Assembly: GCF_001424265.1 (NCBI RefSeq)
Contig: NZ_LMOV01000013.1
Location: 1-51,396 of the forward strand
Length of the DNA: 51,396 nucleotides
Direction: 5' to 3'
Source of the DNA: Acidovorax sp. Leaf160
GTDB lineage: Bacteria; Pseudomonadota; Gammaproteobacteria; Burkholderiales; Burkholderiaceae_C
Translations under genes and position numbers: made by a program
Part shown: positions 34,846 to 43,719 of the stretch, piece after piece
How positions within the stretch are numbered: the first letter of the stretch is position 1
Layout of the letters: each line of letters begins with the position of its first letter
The notes under the pieces: model-generated
The model's database searches: none
Seen by the model: the letters and a program-made list of their open reading frames with translations, nothing else
Told to the model about the DNA's origin: nothing

Positions 34846-35508
34846 ATGCAAATCCAACTCGATTTCGCGGCCGTGCTGGTGCAGTGGCCGTTTCTGCTGC
34901 GCGGTGTGCTGTGGACGCTGGGCCTGACGGCCGTGTCCATGGCCATCGGCATGGTGGTGGGCATCGCCTGCGCCTGGGCGCGGGCCAGCGGGCCGATGGC
35001 GCTGCGCGTGGTGGTGGGCGCCTATGTGGAGCTGATCCGCAACACGCCGTTCATCGTGCAGCTCTTCTTCATCTTCTTCGGGCTGCCGTCGCTGGGCGTG
35101 AAGCTGGGGCCGGAGGTGGCCTCGGTCATCGCCATGGTGCTGAACCTGGGCGCCTATGCCACCGAGATCATCCGCGCCGGCATCGAGAACACGCCCCGCG
35201 GGCAGATCGAGGCGGCGCAGAGCCTGGCGCTCAACCGGGTGCAGGTGTTCACCCGCGTGGTGCTGCCGCCCTCGCTCAAGCGGGTGTGGCCGGCCATGGT
35301 CAGCCAGATCATCATCGTCATGCTGGGCTCGGCCGTGTGCGGGCAGATCTCCACCGAGGAGCTGAGCTACTCGGCCAACGTGATCCAGGCGCAGAACTTC
35401 CGCACGTTCGAGGCCTACATCGTCGCCACCGGCATCTACCTGCTGCTGTCCATCGCCGTACGCCACCTGCTCCACTGGGCAGGGCCCCGGTTCATCTTTG
35501 GCCGCTGA
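34846..35508 (+). CDS. Polar amino-acid type ABC transporter permease (1)
   Basis: A 220-residue HisM-family permease with about five helices. The conserved segment NTPFIVQLFFIFFGLPSLGVKL and the EAA loop ENTPRGQIEAAQSLALNRVQVFTRVVLP are clear. ATG 34846 (MQIQLDFAAVLVQWPFLLRG) is preferred to GTG 34837. It pairs with the next permease to form the channel. Confidence 0.92.
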   Translation: MQIQLDFAAVLVQWPFLLRGVLWTLGLTAVSMAIGMVVGIACAWARASGPMALRVVVGAYVELIRNTPFIVQLFFIFFGLPSLGVKLGPEVASVIAMVLNLGAYATEIIRAGIENTPRGQIEAAQSLALNRVQVFTRVVLPPSLKRVWPAMVSQIIIVMLGSAVCGQISTEELSYSANVIQAQNFRTFEAYIVATGIYLLLSIAVRHLLHWAGPRFIFGR

Positions 35509-35521
35509 AGGGAGCATCGCC

Positions 35522-36161
35522 ATGGTCGAATTCACCTTCTGGGACATCTTTCGCAACCTGCTGCTGGCCGCCCGCTGGACGGTGGTGCTCTCGCTCATCG
35601 CCTTCATCGGCGGCGGCCTGGTCGGCGCGCTGCTGCTGGTGGGCCGGCTCACCCGCATCGGCTGGCTGGACCGCGCCATCGCCGGCTACGTGCAGCTCTT
35701 CCAGGGCACGCCGCTGCTGATGCAGCTTTTCCTCGCCTACTTCGGCATCGGCCTGTTCGGCATCAACGTGTCGCCATGGGTGTCGGTCACGCTGGCGCTC
35801 ACGCTCTACACCAGCGCCTTCCTCGCCGAGATCTGGCGCGGCTGCGTGGCCGCCATTCCGAAGGGGCAGTGGGAGGCCGCGCAGAGCCTGGCGCTGTCCT
35901 TCGGCGAACAGCTGCGCCATGTGGTCTTTCCACAGGCGCTGCGCATCGCCATTCCGCCCACCGTGGGTTTCATGGTGCAGGTCATCAAGGGCACGGCGCT
36001 CGCGTCGGTGGTGGGCTTCGTGGAGCTGACCCGTGCCGGCAACATGATCTCCAACGTCACCTACCAGCCCTTCACCGTGTTCGCCTGCGTGGCGCTGATG
36101 TACTTCGCGCTCTGCTACCCGATCAGCCTCTACGCCAAGTTCCTCGAAAGGAAGATCTCCC

Positions 36162-36178
<17 letters not shown>
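35522..36178 (+). CDS. Polar amino-acid type ABC transporter permease (2)
   Basis: A 218-residue permease of the same family, MVEFTFWDIFRNLLLAARW. The start is fixed by an AGGGAG ribosome-binding site 8 bp upstream. It has QGTPLLMQLFLAYFG and the EAA loop AAIPKGQWEAAQSLALSFGEQLRHVVFP. It overlaps the ATPase gene by 17 bp. The two permeases are diverged paralogues with matching EAAQSLAL signatures. Confidence 0.93.
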
Positions 36179-36959
<781 letters not shown>

Positions 36960-37008
36960 GTGCGCGGCGCGGCGCGGCGTGCCTGCACCTCGGTGCAGCG
37001 ACGCGAAA

Positions 37009-37049
37009 AGCCCGCCGGGCCCTCAAGAGAGGCGAGGGGCGGGCGGGCT
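37009..37049. terminator. Possible bidirectional terminator after the ABC cluster
   Basis: AGCCCGCC (37009-37016) pairs with GGCGGGCT (37042-37049); the intervening sequence can add an inner GCCCTC/GAGGGGC-like pairing. It sits between the ABC ATPase gene and the convergent small secreted-protein gene. No U-tract, so moderate support only. Confidence 0.4.
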
Positions 37050-37104
37050 CGTTGTGGGCGAGCCGGGCTGCGCCGGCTTTCACGTCAGCCGGGGGGAGTC
37101 GATG

Positions 37105-37446
37105 TCAGAGCGCCTGTCCTCCCCCACTGCGGGCCTGGGCGATCGGGGCGGGCGTGGCGGCCGAAGCGCCAGGGTTCGTCGAGGAGGCCGGGGAGGCCGA
37201 GGGGCTGGTGCCCCCGAACACGGCCCGTGGTGCCGCCCTGGAGGCGGCAGAAGATGTCCGCTGCGCCGCACCCGTCGCAGGGCTGCTGGCGCCCTGGCCG
37301 CGCGTGGCAGTGGCGGACGTCTTGGCGGCGGACTTGGAGGCAGGGCTTTGCGCATGCGCTCCGAAGCCGCTGACTGCGATGGCCGCGAACAGCACCACAC
37401 TGCGCGCATCGAAGGGGTACGACCGGTTGCGTCGGGCTTTTGACAT
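37105..37446 (-). CDS. Small secreted Ala/Ser-rich protein, function unknown
   Basis: A 113-residue protein, MSKARRNRSYPFDARSVVLF, preceded by AGGAG with good spacing. A signal peptide is predicted to end near GFGAHAQ at about 33. The mature part is almost entirely Ala, Ser, Thr, Pro and Arg with no recognisable domain, likely disordered in the periplasm. It is convergent with the ABC operon and divergent from the adenosyltransferase gene. The frame continues upstream without family support, so this start is used. Confidence 0.6.
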   Translation of the reverse strand: MSKARRNRSYPFDARSVVLFAAIAVSGFGAHAQSPASKSAAKTSATATRGQGASSPATGAAQRTSSAASRAAPRAVFGGTSPSASPASSTNPGASAATPAPIAQARSGGGQAL

Positions 37447-37605
37447 GGAATCGGGCTCCTGAAAAGCGTTGAACAGGCGGCCATTGCACCGCCAACGCGC
37501 GGGCGGCGCCAGCACTCTTGCCACTGGTTGCTTGCCTCCACAATTGGGCATGGGCTGTAACGCACAATCGGGGCCGCCAACGCCAATCGAGGAGATACCG
37601 ACCCC

Positions 37606-38169
37606 ATGGGAAACCGACTGACACAAATCGCCACCCGCACCGGAGACGACGGCAGCACCGGCCTGGGCGACAACACGCGCGTCTCCAAGGCGAGCCTGCG
37701 CCCCCACGCCATGGGCGACGTGGACGAGCTCAATTCGCACATCGGCCTGCTGCTGTGCGAGCCGCTGCCGGACGACGTGCGCACCCTGCTGGGCGACGTG
37801 CAGCACCAGCTGTTCAACCTGGGGGGCGAACTGTCCATTCCCGGATTCGAACTCCTCAAGGACGACGCCCTCGCGCAACTCGACGAGGCCCTGGCGCACT
37901 ACAACGCCGCCCTGCCGCGGCTGGCCGAATTCATCCTGCCCGCCGGCACGCGGGCCGCGTCCCAGGCCCATGTCTGCCGCACCGTCGCCCGCCGCGCCGA
38001 GCGCGCCGTGGTCGCCCTGGGCGAGCAGGAAACCCTGCGCGCCGCACCGCGCCGCTACCTCAACCGCCTGTCGGATCTGATGTTCGTGCTGGCCCGCGTG
38101 CTCAATCGCATGGAGGGGGGCGACGACGTCTACTGGAAGAGCGAGCGCATGGCGCAGGCCACGCCCTGA
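37606..38169 (+). CDS. PduO-type cob(I)alamin adenosyltransferase
   Basis: A 187-residue enzyme that transfers adenosine from ATP to cob(I)alamin to make adenosylcobalamin. The N-terminal ATP-binding TRTGDDGSTGLGDNTRVSK is present, as are the family residues VDELNSHIGLLLCE and the late RYLNRLSDLMFVLARVLNR. ATG 37606 has CGAGGAG upstream at slightly long spacing. It stands alone; no cobalamin or methylmalonyl-CoA mutase gene is in the window. Confidence 0.94.
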   Translation: MGNRLTQIATRTGDDGSTGLGDNTRVSKASLRPHAMGDVDELNSHIGLLLCEPLPDDVRTLLGDVQHQLFNLGGELSIPGFELLKDDALAQLDEALAHYNAALPRLAEFILPAGTRAASQAHVCRTVARRAERAVVALGEQETLRAAPRRYLNRLSDLMFVLARVLNRMEGGDDVYWKSERMAQATP

Positions 38170-38215
38170 ATGCGCCTGGCGTGGTGCGGGCAGCGGCGGG
38201 GAAGCGGCCGGGTCT

Positions 38216-39241
38216 TCAGGCCGCAGGCGCTGAACCGGCTGCCGAAGGCCGCGCGGCGGATGCAGTGGCGGACGGGGTGAGTGCCCCATCGCCCCCGGGC
38301 CCCGCCAGGCCGTCGGCTGCGCGGGGGTTCTGAGGCGGCGTGGCACCCTCGGGCGGCGCCGGCCTGTCCTTGGCCCGGCCGCGCTCGTGCAGCACGCCGT
38401 TCACTTCCGCCCCGAAGATCAGCGTCGTTGCGCTGATGTAGAGAAACACCAGCGTGGCCACCACGCCCGCGAAGCTGCCATACACCAGTGCCAGTTTGCC
38501 CGCGCTGCGCAGCGTGTACGACAGCGTGGCCGCCGCGGCCACCCAGAAGGCTGCGCCCACGATGGCGCCCGGGATGACCGTGCGCAGGCGTTGCCGCAGA
38601 TCGGGCAGCCAGCCGTAGAGCAGGGCATACAGGACGGTCAGCACCAGGAAGGCCGAGCCATAGCGCACGCTGTTGCGCAGCCAGGGCGCGTCGGCGTCGA
38701 CCATGGCGCTGTTTTCCAGCAGCTGCCAGATGTAGGGCATCACGATCACCGAGCTGAAGGCCGCGACGATGCCGCCGCCCACCACCACGGTGAACAGCGT
38801 GACCTTGATGCGCGCCTTCCAGAAAGGCAGGCCGCGCTGGATGCCGTACGACCGATTCAGCGCCGTGCGCGCCGCCTGCATGCCCGATGACGCCGTCCAC
38901 AGCGTGACCAGCACGCCGATGGTCACCAGCGCCTGGTTGCGCTGCGCCATCACCTGCTCGATCACCGGCTGCATGGCCTCGCGCACCAGCGGCGGCGCGT
39001 AATCCATCACCCGCTGGGCCAGCGCGGCGGCATCGCCCGGCTCGCCGATGTAGGCCGCCGTGGCCGACAACAGGATCAGCAGCGGGAACATCGCCAGCAC
39101 CGACGAGAAGGCCATGCTGCCGGCCTGGTTCGCGCTCTGGTGCAGCACGTAGTTGCGCACGGCGTACACCAGCACCGGCAGGCCGGGCAGTGCCATCGCC
39201 TTCTGCCGTACACGCTGCCATGTGGCGGTCCAGGGGCTCAT
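38216..39241 (-). CDS. YihY/virulence factor BrkB family membrane protein (copy 2)
   Basis: A 341-residue membrane protein of the same family as 21308-22294. The conserved QAGSMAFSSVLAMFPLLILLSATAAYIG, NRSYGIQRGLPFWKARI and VYGSFAGVVATLVFLYISATTLIFGAEVN segments are present. The C-terminal 45 residues are Pro/Ala/Gly rich. Function unknown. It is convergent with the adenosyltransferase gene (46-bp gap). Confidence 0.9.
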   Translation of the reverse strand: MSPWTATWQRVRQKAMALPGLPVLVYAVRNYVLHQSANQAGSMAFSSVLAMFPLLILLSATAAYIGEPGDAAALAQRVMDYAPPLVREAMQPVIEQVMAQRNQALVTIGVLVTLWTASSGMQAARTALNRSYGIQRGLPFWKARIKVTLFTVVVGGGIVAAFSSVIVMPYIWQLLENSAMVDADAPWLRNSVRYGSAFLVLTVLYALLYGWLPDLRQRLRTVIPGAIVGAAFWVAAAATLSYTLRSAGKLALVYGSFAGVVATLVFLYISATTLIFGAEVNGVLHERGRAKDRPAPPEGATPPQNPRAADGLAGPGGDGALTPSATASAARPSAAGSAPAA

Positions 39242-39551
39242 GATGCAGGTACGGTGGTTGGAGGGGAAAAAGGGGAGGGCGGCGGCTGTGGGGGGTGCCG
39301 CCCGCTAATGTGCTCGATGGGCGGCGTGGACCCTGTAGGACGCCAGGATCAAGCAGGACGAGGCAGGACGAAGCAGAACCAGGCGGGACGAAGCAGCACG
39401 AAGGCCATGCATCGCAGCCCCCGTGCGCCGCGCCCGTGCCCCTGGCGTGCGGCGGGACGCCCGGGTTCTTATGGATGAGCTAGCTTTCTTCCTACGAACC
39501 CACGGCAGCAGCGGCCTTAGGTTGGAAGCTCCGAACCCGAGGGAGCCTTCC
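39242..39551. other. 310-bp intergenic region before the glycosyltransferase cluster, with 10-bp repeats
   Basis: No gene seen apart from the small ORF that begins at 39552. It must hold the promoters of the divergent BrkB gene and the downstream cluster, but no strong -35/-10 pair was picked out. Six loosely conserved 10-bp units (such as AAGCAGGACG and AGGCAGGACG) run from 39341 to 39406. Confidence 0.7.
39341..39406 (+). repeat. Tandem 10-bp repeat with consensus AAGCAGGACG
   Basis: Units at 39341, 39351, 39361, 39371, 39381 and 39391 share xxGCxGGACG, followed by a partial AAGGCC. One unit is close to one helical turn, so each copy presents the same face of the DNA. It lies about 145 bp upstream of the small ORF of the glycosyltransferase cluster. 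Confidence 0.75.
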
Positions 39552-39659
39552 ATGGCCAGACCATCCGTGCGCGCCGTCGACCACGACCGCAGTACCGCGC
39601 AGCCCATCCGTCATGCCCAGCCGTCACGGCCCTGTCCAGCAGCGGGAGCGCGACCATGA
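39552..39659 (+). CDS. Possible 35-residue leader peptide before the glycosyltransferase gene
   Basis: ATG 39552 follows GGGAG with good spacing and opens a 35-codon frame (begins MARPSVRAVDHDRS) whose TGA overlaps the glycosyltransferase ATG as ATGA, the same coupling seen between later genes of the cluster. The peptide is basic and Pro/Ala/Arg rich, with no domain. It could couple translation of the downstream gene or be chance. Confidence 0.35.
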   Translation: MARPSVRAVDHDRSTAQPIRHAQPSRPCPAAGARP

Positions 39660-40348
39660 TCGGCGTCGTCGTTCCGGCCCACGACGAAGAGGCCGTGCTG
39701 AATGAGTGCCTGCAGTCCTTGCAGGTGGCTGCACGCCACCCCGGCTTGCGGGGTGAGCCGGTGCAGATCGTGGTGGCGCTGGACGCCTGCTCCGACCGTT
39801 CCGAGGACATCGCCCTGCAACGCGGCGTGCAGACGGTGCGGGTGAACCGGCGCAACGTGGGCGCAGCGCGCTCGGCCGGGGTCGATCGGGCGCTGCATGC
39901 GGGCGCGCGCTGGCTCTGCTTCACCGACGCAGATTCCGCCGTGGCACCCGACTGGCTGGTGCAGCACCTGCGCCTTGCAGACGATGCGCAGTGCGACGCT
40001 GTCTGCGGCACCGTCGAAGTGCGGCACTGGGGGATCTACGGCCGTGCGGTGCAGCAGCTCTACCACGCGGGCTACAGCGACGAGCCCGGGCATCGGCACA
40101 TCCACGGCGCCAACCTGGGCGTGAGCGCCCATGCCTACCGGCAGGTCGGAGGGTTCGCCGAACTGCGCACCGGCGAGGACGTGGCGCTGGTTGGCGCGCT
40201 GGAAGCGGCCGGCCTCCACATCGCCTGGACCAACGCGCCCCGGGTGGTCACCAGCGCGCGCTGCCACTTCCGCGCGCCGTCGGGCTTCGGTGCGCACCTG
40301 GCCGGGCTGGTGGTGCCGGCAATGCGGGTCGCGGGTGCGGCCGCATGA
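39656..40348 (+). CDS. Glycosyltransferase family 2
   Basis: A 230-residue GT-A fold protein. It opens MIGVVVPAHDEEAVLNECLQ; nucleotide-sugar and metal motifs are VVALDACSD, the D-x-D-like FTDADSAVAPDWL, and GANLGVSAHAYRQVGGF with GEDVAL as the catalytic ED region. No membrane helix is evident, so the enzyme is probably cytosolic or peripheral and acts on a small acceptor. It overlaps the acyl-CoA dehydrogenase-like gene by ATGA and is the first large gene of a cluster with PIG-L, methyltransferase and acetyltransferase genes. Donor and acceptor are unknown. Confidence 0.9.
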   Translation: MIGVVVPAHDEEAVLNECLQSLQVAARHPGLRGEPVQIVVALDACSDRSEDIALQRGVQTVRVNRRNVGAARSAGVDRALHAGARWLCFTDADSAVAPDWLVQHLRLADDAQCDAVCGTVEVRHWGIYGRAVQQLYHAGYSDEPGHRHIHGANLGVSAHAYRQVGGFAELRTGEDVALVGALEAAGLHIAWTNAPRVVTSARCHFRAPSGFGAHLAGLVVPAMRVAGAAA

Positions 40349-41487
40349 CGGGCATGACGAGCATGACGCTTCCCGCGGCCGACGAGGGCACTGAATTCGA
40401 GGCGCTGCAGCAGGCGCTGGCCGGCAGCCGCCATCTGGGCGCGGGCGTGCGCATGGAGCAACTGGTGGCCGGCGGCCACGCCCGGCTGCCGCTGCCGGGC
40501 CAGGGGGCCACCTTGCAGCGCTGGCGCGCGCTGGCCGAGGTGTCCCGGCACGACCTGTCGCTGGCCAAGCTGTACGAAGGGCACACGGACGCCGTCGCCA
40601 TCCTGCGGGAGTTGCACGCCCCGGACGGCGTGGCCGGCAGCGGGGCAGAGTCGCTCTGGGGAACGTGGGCGTCGGAAGCGCCGGGAGGGCGCGTGACCTT
40701 CGCCGAAGAAGATCGTTCCGGTGACAGCGGCGCGAGCGGGCCCGACCCCCGCCCCGCCGGTGCTGCCGACCTGGGGCACGCCGACGTCCGCACGGTCTGG
40801 ATCACCGGCACCAAGGCCTGGTGTTCCGGCGCGGAGCATGCCTCGCATGCGCTGCTGACCGCCTGGCGGACCGACGGGCGCGGCCCGCAGCTGGTGGCGG
40901 TGGATCTGCTCCAGCCCGGCGTGACCGTCTCCACCCAGGCATGGCGCGCCATCGGCATGGCCGACAGCGCCAGCGCCGAAGTGACGTTCCAGCACGTGCG
41001 GGCGGTGCGGGTGGGGGACGAAGGCGACTACCTGAACCGGCCGGGCTTCTGGCACGGTGGTGCCGGCATCGCCGCCTGCTGGTGGGGCGGCGCGCTGGCG
41101 CTGGGCCACGCGCTGCAGGCGGCGGTGGCGAATGCGCCCGCCGCGCAGCGCACGCCGTTCCGCCTGGCCGCCCTGGGCCGGGTGGATGTGGCGCTGGGCG
41201 CCACCGCCGCCCTGCTGAAAGACACGGCGGACTGGATCGACCGCCAGCCTGCGGACGATGCGTTCGCGCCCGCCCTGCGCGCGCGGCAGGCCGCCGAAGC
41301 CTGCGCGCGCCGCGTGCTGGACGAAACCGGCCGCGCGCTCGGTGCCACACCTTTCTGCCGCGATGCCGACTTCGCCCGCATGTCGGCCGACCTGCCGGTG
41401 TTCATCCGCCAGAGCCATGCGGACCGCGACGACGCAGCGCTGGGCGAGCGCCTGGCCACGCAGGAGGGCACGCCGTGGTCGCTGTGA
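40345..41487 (+). CDS. Acyl-CoA dehydrogenase family protein
   Basis: A 380-residue flavoprotein-like enzyme. Three ATGs spaced 9 bp apart (40345, 40354, 40363) open the frame; the first overlaps the glycosyltransferase stop as ATGA. The middle beta domain is recognisable (VWITGTKAWCSGAEHASHALL; then QAWRAIGMADSASAEVTFQHV), and the C-terminal helical domain ends in VFIRQSHADRDDAALG. The usual catalytic glutamate was not located, so the reaction may be a non-canonical oxidation or oxygenation instead of beta-oxidation chemistry. It is shorter on the N-terminal side than fatty acyl-CoA dehydrogenases, with an Ala/Gly-rich insert near 100-135. Confidence 0.85.
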   Translation: MTGMTSMTLPAADEGTEFEALQQALAGSRHLGAGVRMEQLVAGGHARLPLPGQGATLQRWRALAEVSRHDLSLAKLYEGHTDAVAILRELHAPDGVAGSGAESLWGTWASEAPGGRVTFAEEDRSGDSGASGPDPRPAGAADLGHADVRTVWITGTKAWCSGAEHASHALLTAWRTDGRGPQLVAVDLLQPGVTVSTQAWRAIGMADSASAEVTFQHVRAVRVGDEGDYLNRPGFWHGGAGIAACWWGGALALGHALQAAVANAPAAQRTPFRLAALGRVDVALGATAALLKDTADWIDRQPADDAFAPALRARQAAEACARRVLDETGRALGATPFCRDADFARMSADLPVFIRQSHADRDDAALGERLATQEGTPWSL

Positions 41488-42332
41488 CGCCGTTCCTGCC
41501 CGATCGGCCCGATCGGCCCGACCTGCCCCGGCTGCCCGGCCGCGGCGCGGCGGACGGCCTGCCGCCGCGCCACATCGGCCCGCACCCCCGCCATGCACCG
41601 GGCGTCTGGCAGGAATGGCTGTCCGGCCGCGCGGTGCCCAGCGTGGCGGCGGCGGACATCGTTCCCGCGTCGGGCCGACTGGTCGTGGTGGCGCCCCATC
41701 CGGACGACGAACTGCTCGCCTGCGGGCTGCTGCTGCAGGCGCATCTGCAGCAGGGCGGCCGGGTGCATATCGTCGGCGTGACCGATGGCGAGGCCAGCCA
41801 TGCGGGCGACCCGGGCTGGCCGGCATCCGCCCTGGCTGCCACACGGCGGGCCGAGCGCCGCTCCGGCATGCGCGCGCTCGGGCTGCACACCGCGCCGCTG
41901 CTGCGGCTGGGGCTGCCCGACGGGGGCGTGGCCGCGCACGAAGCGGCGCTGGCGCGCACGCTGCGCGAAATGCTGCGGGCAGACGACGTGGTCGTCAGCA
42001 CCTGGCGGCTCGACGGCCATCCCGACCACGAAGCCTGCGGCAGGGCTGCGGCCGACGCCGCCCGCGCCGCAGGCGCCACGCTGTGGGAGGCGCCGGTGTG
42101 GATGTGGCACTGGGCCGATCCCTCGAACGGGGAGATCCCGTGGCATCGGCTGCGCACCTTGCGGGCCGGCGCTGGAGCGCCCCGCGGCCAGGCCGCAGCG
42201 CGCAAGGCAACCGCGCTCGCCTGCCACCTGTCGCAGCTGGCCCCCCGCGCCGGCGGCGAAGGCCCGGTGCTGGACGACGCGATCCGTCAGCGCGCCCGCT
42301 GGCCCTTCGAAACCTTCCTCGCCCCGGCGTGA
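41475..42332 (+). CDS. PIG-L family de-N-acetylase
   Basis: A 285-residue zinc deacetylase of the PIG-L/LmbE family. Metal-binding motifs are VVVAPHPDDELLACG (about 77-91) and DGHPDHEACGRAA. The start is GTG 41475, chosen because AGGAGGG stands 6 bp upstream; another GTG at 41484 overlaps the previous stop (GTGA) but is too far from that ribosome-binding site. A Pro/Arg-rich N-terminus precedes the domain. The family hydrolyses N-acetyl groups of sugars such as GlcNAc-Ins or GlcNAc-malate. Here it probably acts on the product of the neighbouring glycosyltransferase (inference). It overlaps the upstream gene by 13 bp and leaves 7 bp to the methyltransferase. Confidence 0.9.
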   Translation: MVAVTPFLPDRPDRPDLPRLPGRGAADGLPPRHIGPHPRHAPGVWQEWLSGRAVPSVAAADIVPASGRLVVVAPHPDDELLACGLLLQAHLQQGGRVHIVGVTDGEASHAGDPGWPASALAATRRAERRSGMRALGLHTAPLLRLGLPDGGVAAHEAALARTLREMLRADDVVVSTWRLDGHPDHEACGRAAADAARAAGATLWEAPVWMWHWADPSNGEIPWHRLRTLRAGAGAPRGQAAARKATALACHLSQLAPRAGGEGPVLDDAIRQRARWPFETFLAPA

Positions 42333-42339
42333 GCAGAGC

Positions 42340-43059
42340 ATGAGCACCAGCCCTCCCGACACTGCGCACGACACCGCAGCCGACGCCGCCCAAGAAACCG
42401 CAGCCGACGTCGCCCAAGACACCGCAGCCGACGCAAGAGCCGACGCCGGCACCCCTGCGCCGCCCACCGCGCATGATTTCGACGCCCTCTACGCCCGCAG
42501 CGACGACCCCTGGCATTTCGACGGCAGCTGGTACGAAGCGCGCAAGCGCCGCCTGCTGCTGGCCAGCCTGCCGCATGCCCGCTATGCCCGGGCCTTCGAG
42601 CCCGGCTGCGCCACCGGCCTGTTGACGGCGGAGCTGGCCCCGCGTTGCGACCAGCTGCTGGCGAGCGACGGTGCCGAGCGGGCGCTGGCCACGGCGGCCG
42701 CCCGCCTCGCGGACCAGCCGCAGGTGGCCTTCGCCCGGCTCTGGTTGCCCGGCGACTGGCCCTCCGGCCGTTTTGACCTGATCGTGCTGAGCGAATTCGT
42801 CTACTACCTCGCACCCGCGGACATCGACCGGCTGGCCGAATGCGTGCGCGAGTCGCTGGTGCCCGGTGGCGTGGTGGCGGCCTGCCACTGGCGCCGCCCC
42901 ATCGACGGGTGCGCGCTGGCCGGCGACGCCGTGCAGGAGCGGTTGCACGCCCGGATGGGGCTGCGCCAGGTGACCGACGTGCGCGATGCCGACTTTCGCC
43001 TGGGCGTGTGGACCAGCGCGGCCAGCGCCTCGGTGGCCGACTCGGAGGCGCGCGGCTGA
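42340..43059 (+). CDS. Class I SAM-dependent methyltransferase, NodS-like
   Basis: A 239-residue methyltransferase, ATG 42340. After an N-terminal tandem repeat (three TAAD-xxx units at 12-35) the domain starts DFDALYARSDDPWHFDGSWYEARKRRLLLASLP, typical of NodS-type N-methyltransferases. Motif I is FEPGCATGLLT near 86, and FDLIVLSEFVYYL near 150 contains the post-II region. NodS methylates the amino group exposed by NodB deacetylation, so adjacency to a deacetylase gene is meaningful. The actual substrate is unknown. The C-terminus is Ala/Ser-rich. Confidence 0.88.
   Translation: MSTSPPDTAHDTAADAAQETAADVAQDTAADARADAGTPAPPTAHDFDALYARSDDPWHFDGSWYEARKRRLLLASLPHARYARAFEPGCATGLLTAELAPRCDQLLASDGAERALATAAARLADQPQVAFARLWLPGDWPSGRFDLIVLSEFVYYLAPADIDRLAECVRESLVPGGVVAACHWRRPIDGCALAGDAVQERLHARMGLRQVTDVRDADFRLGVWTSAASASVADSEARG
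42373..42444 (+). repeat. 24-bp coding tandem repeat in the methyltransferase N-terminus, three units
   Basis: Three in-frame 24-bp units begin ACCGCAGCCGACG at 42373, 42397 and 42421. The first two differ at two positions and the third diverges after base 14. They encode TAADAAQE, TAADVAQD and TAADARAD ahead of the folded domain. As the unit is eight codons, length changes would not break the frame. Confidence 0.9.
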
Positions 43060-43101
43060 CGCGCAGGCGGGCTGGCCGGTTGCGCACCCTATGCTCTGCC
43101 C

Positions 43102-43710
43102 ATGAACCCTTCCGATGCCCCGCCTTCCCCACCGACCGAAAAGCAGAAGATGCTGGCCGGCGCGCTCTACCGGGCCAGCGACCCCGAGCTGCGCGCCGAC
43201 AGCGAGGCCGCGACGCGCTGGCTGGCCCGCTACAACGACGCGGCTGCCCATGCCGCGCTCGACGCCGCCGGCCGCCACGCGCTGCTGGCCGAGGGCTTGG
43301 GCGCCTTGGGCGAAGGCAGCGTGGTGCGTCCGCCGTTTCACTGCGACTACGGCTTCAACCTGCGCATCGGCGCTGGCGTGTTCCTCAACTTCAACTGCGT
43401 GGTGCTGGACGTGGTGGAGGTCACCATCGGCGACGGCACGCAGATCGGGCCGGGCGTGCAGATCCTGGCGGCCGACCATCCGCGCGATGCGGCGGTGCGC
43501 GCCACGGGGGCCGAGTTCGGCCGGCCGGTGCGCATTGGCCGTGACGTGTGGATCGGCGCCGGGGCGCTGCTGATGCCCGGGGTGACGGTGGGCGACGGCG
43601 CGCTGATCGGCGCCGGCAGCGTCGTCACCCGCGACGTGCCGGCCGGGGTGACGGTGGCCGGCAACCCGGCGCGGGCCTTGCCGCCGCGGCGCCCGGCGGT
43701 GCAGGCCTGA
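43102..43710 (+). CDS. Sugar O-acetyltransferase, Maa/NodL family
   Basis: A 202-residue left-handed beta-helix acetyltransferase. The N-terminal Mac domain (about 13-70, [17 protein letters not shown]) is followed by hexapeptide repeats; the catalytic histidine is in ILAADHPRD, and [37 protein letters not shown] forms the final coils. The family O-acetylates maltose, galactosides or Nod-factor GlcNAc from acetyl-CoA. It starts 42 bp after the methyltransferase on the same strand, so it may be the last member of the cluster, although such genes are also common alone. Confidence 0.92.
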   Translation: MNPSDAPPSPPTEKQKMLAGALYRASDPELRADSEAATRWLARYNDAAAHAALDAAGRHALLAEGLGALGEGSVVRPPFHCDYGFNLRIGAGVFLNFNCVVLDVVEVTIGDGTQIGPGVQILAADHPRDAAVRATGAEFGRPVRIGRDVWIGAGALLMPGVTVGDGALIGAGSVVTRDVPAGVTVAGNPARALPPRRPAVQA

Positions 43711-43719
43711 TCACGGTCG

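Noticed and set aside
37447-37605. Possible cobalamin riboswitch before the adenosyltransferase gene, because of GCCACTG near 37523
   Set aside because: The leader is too short for the riboswitch, and no B12-box or surrounding conserved helices could be found.
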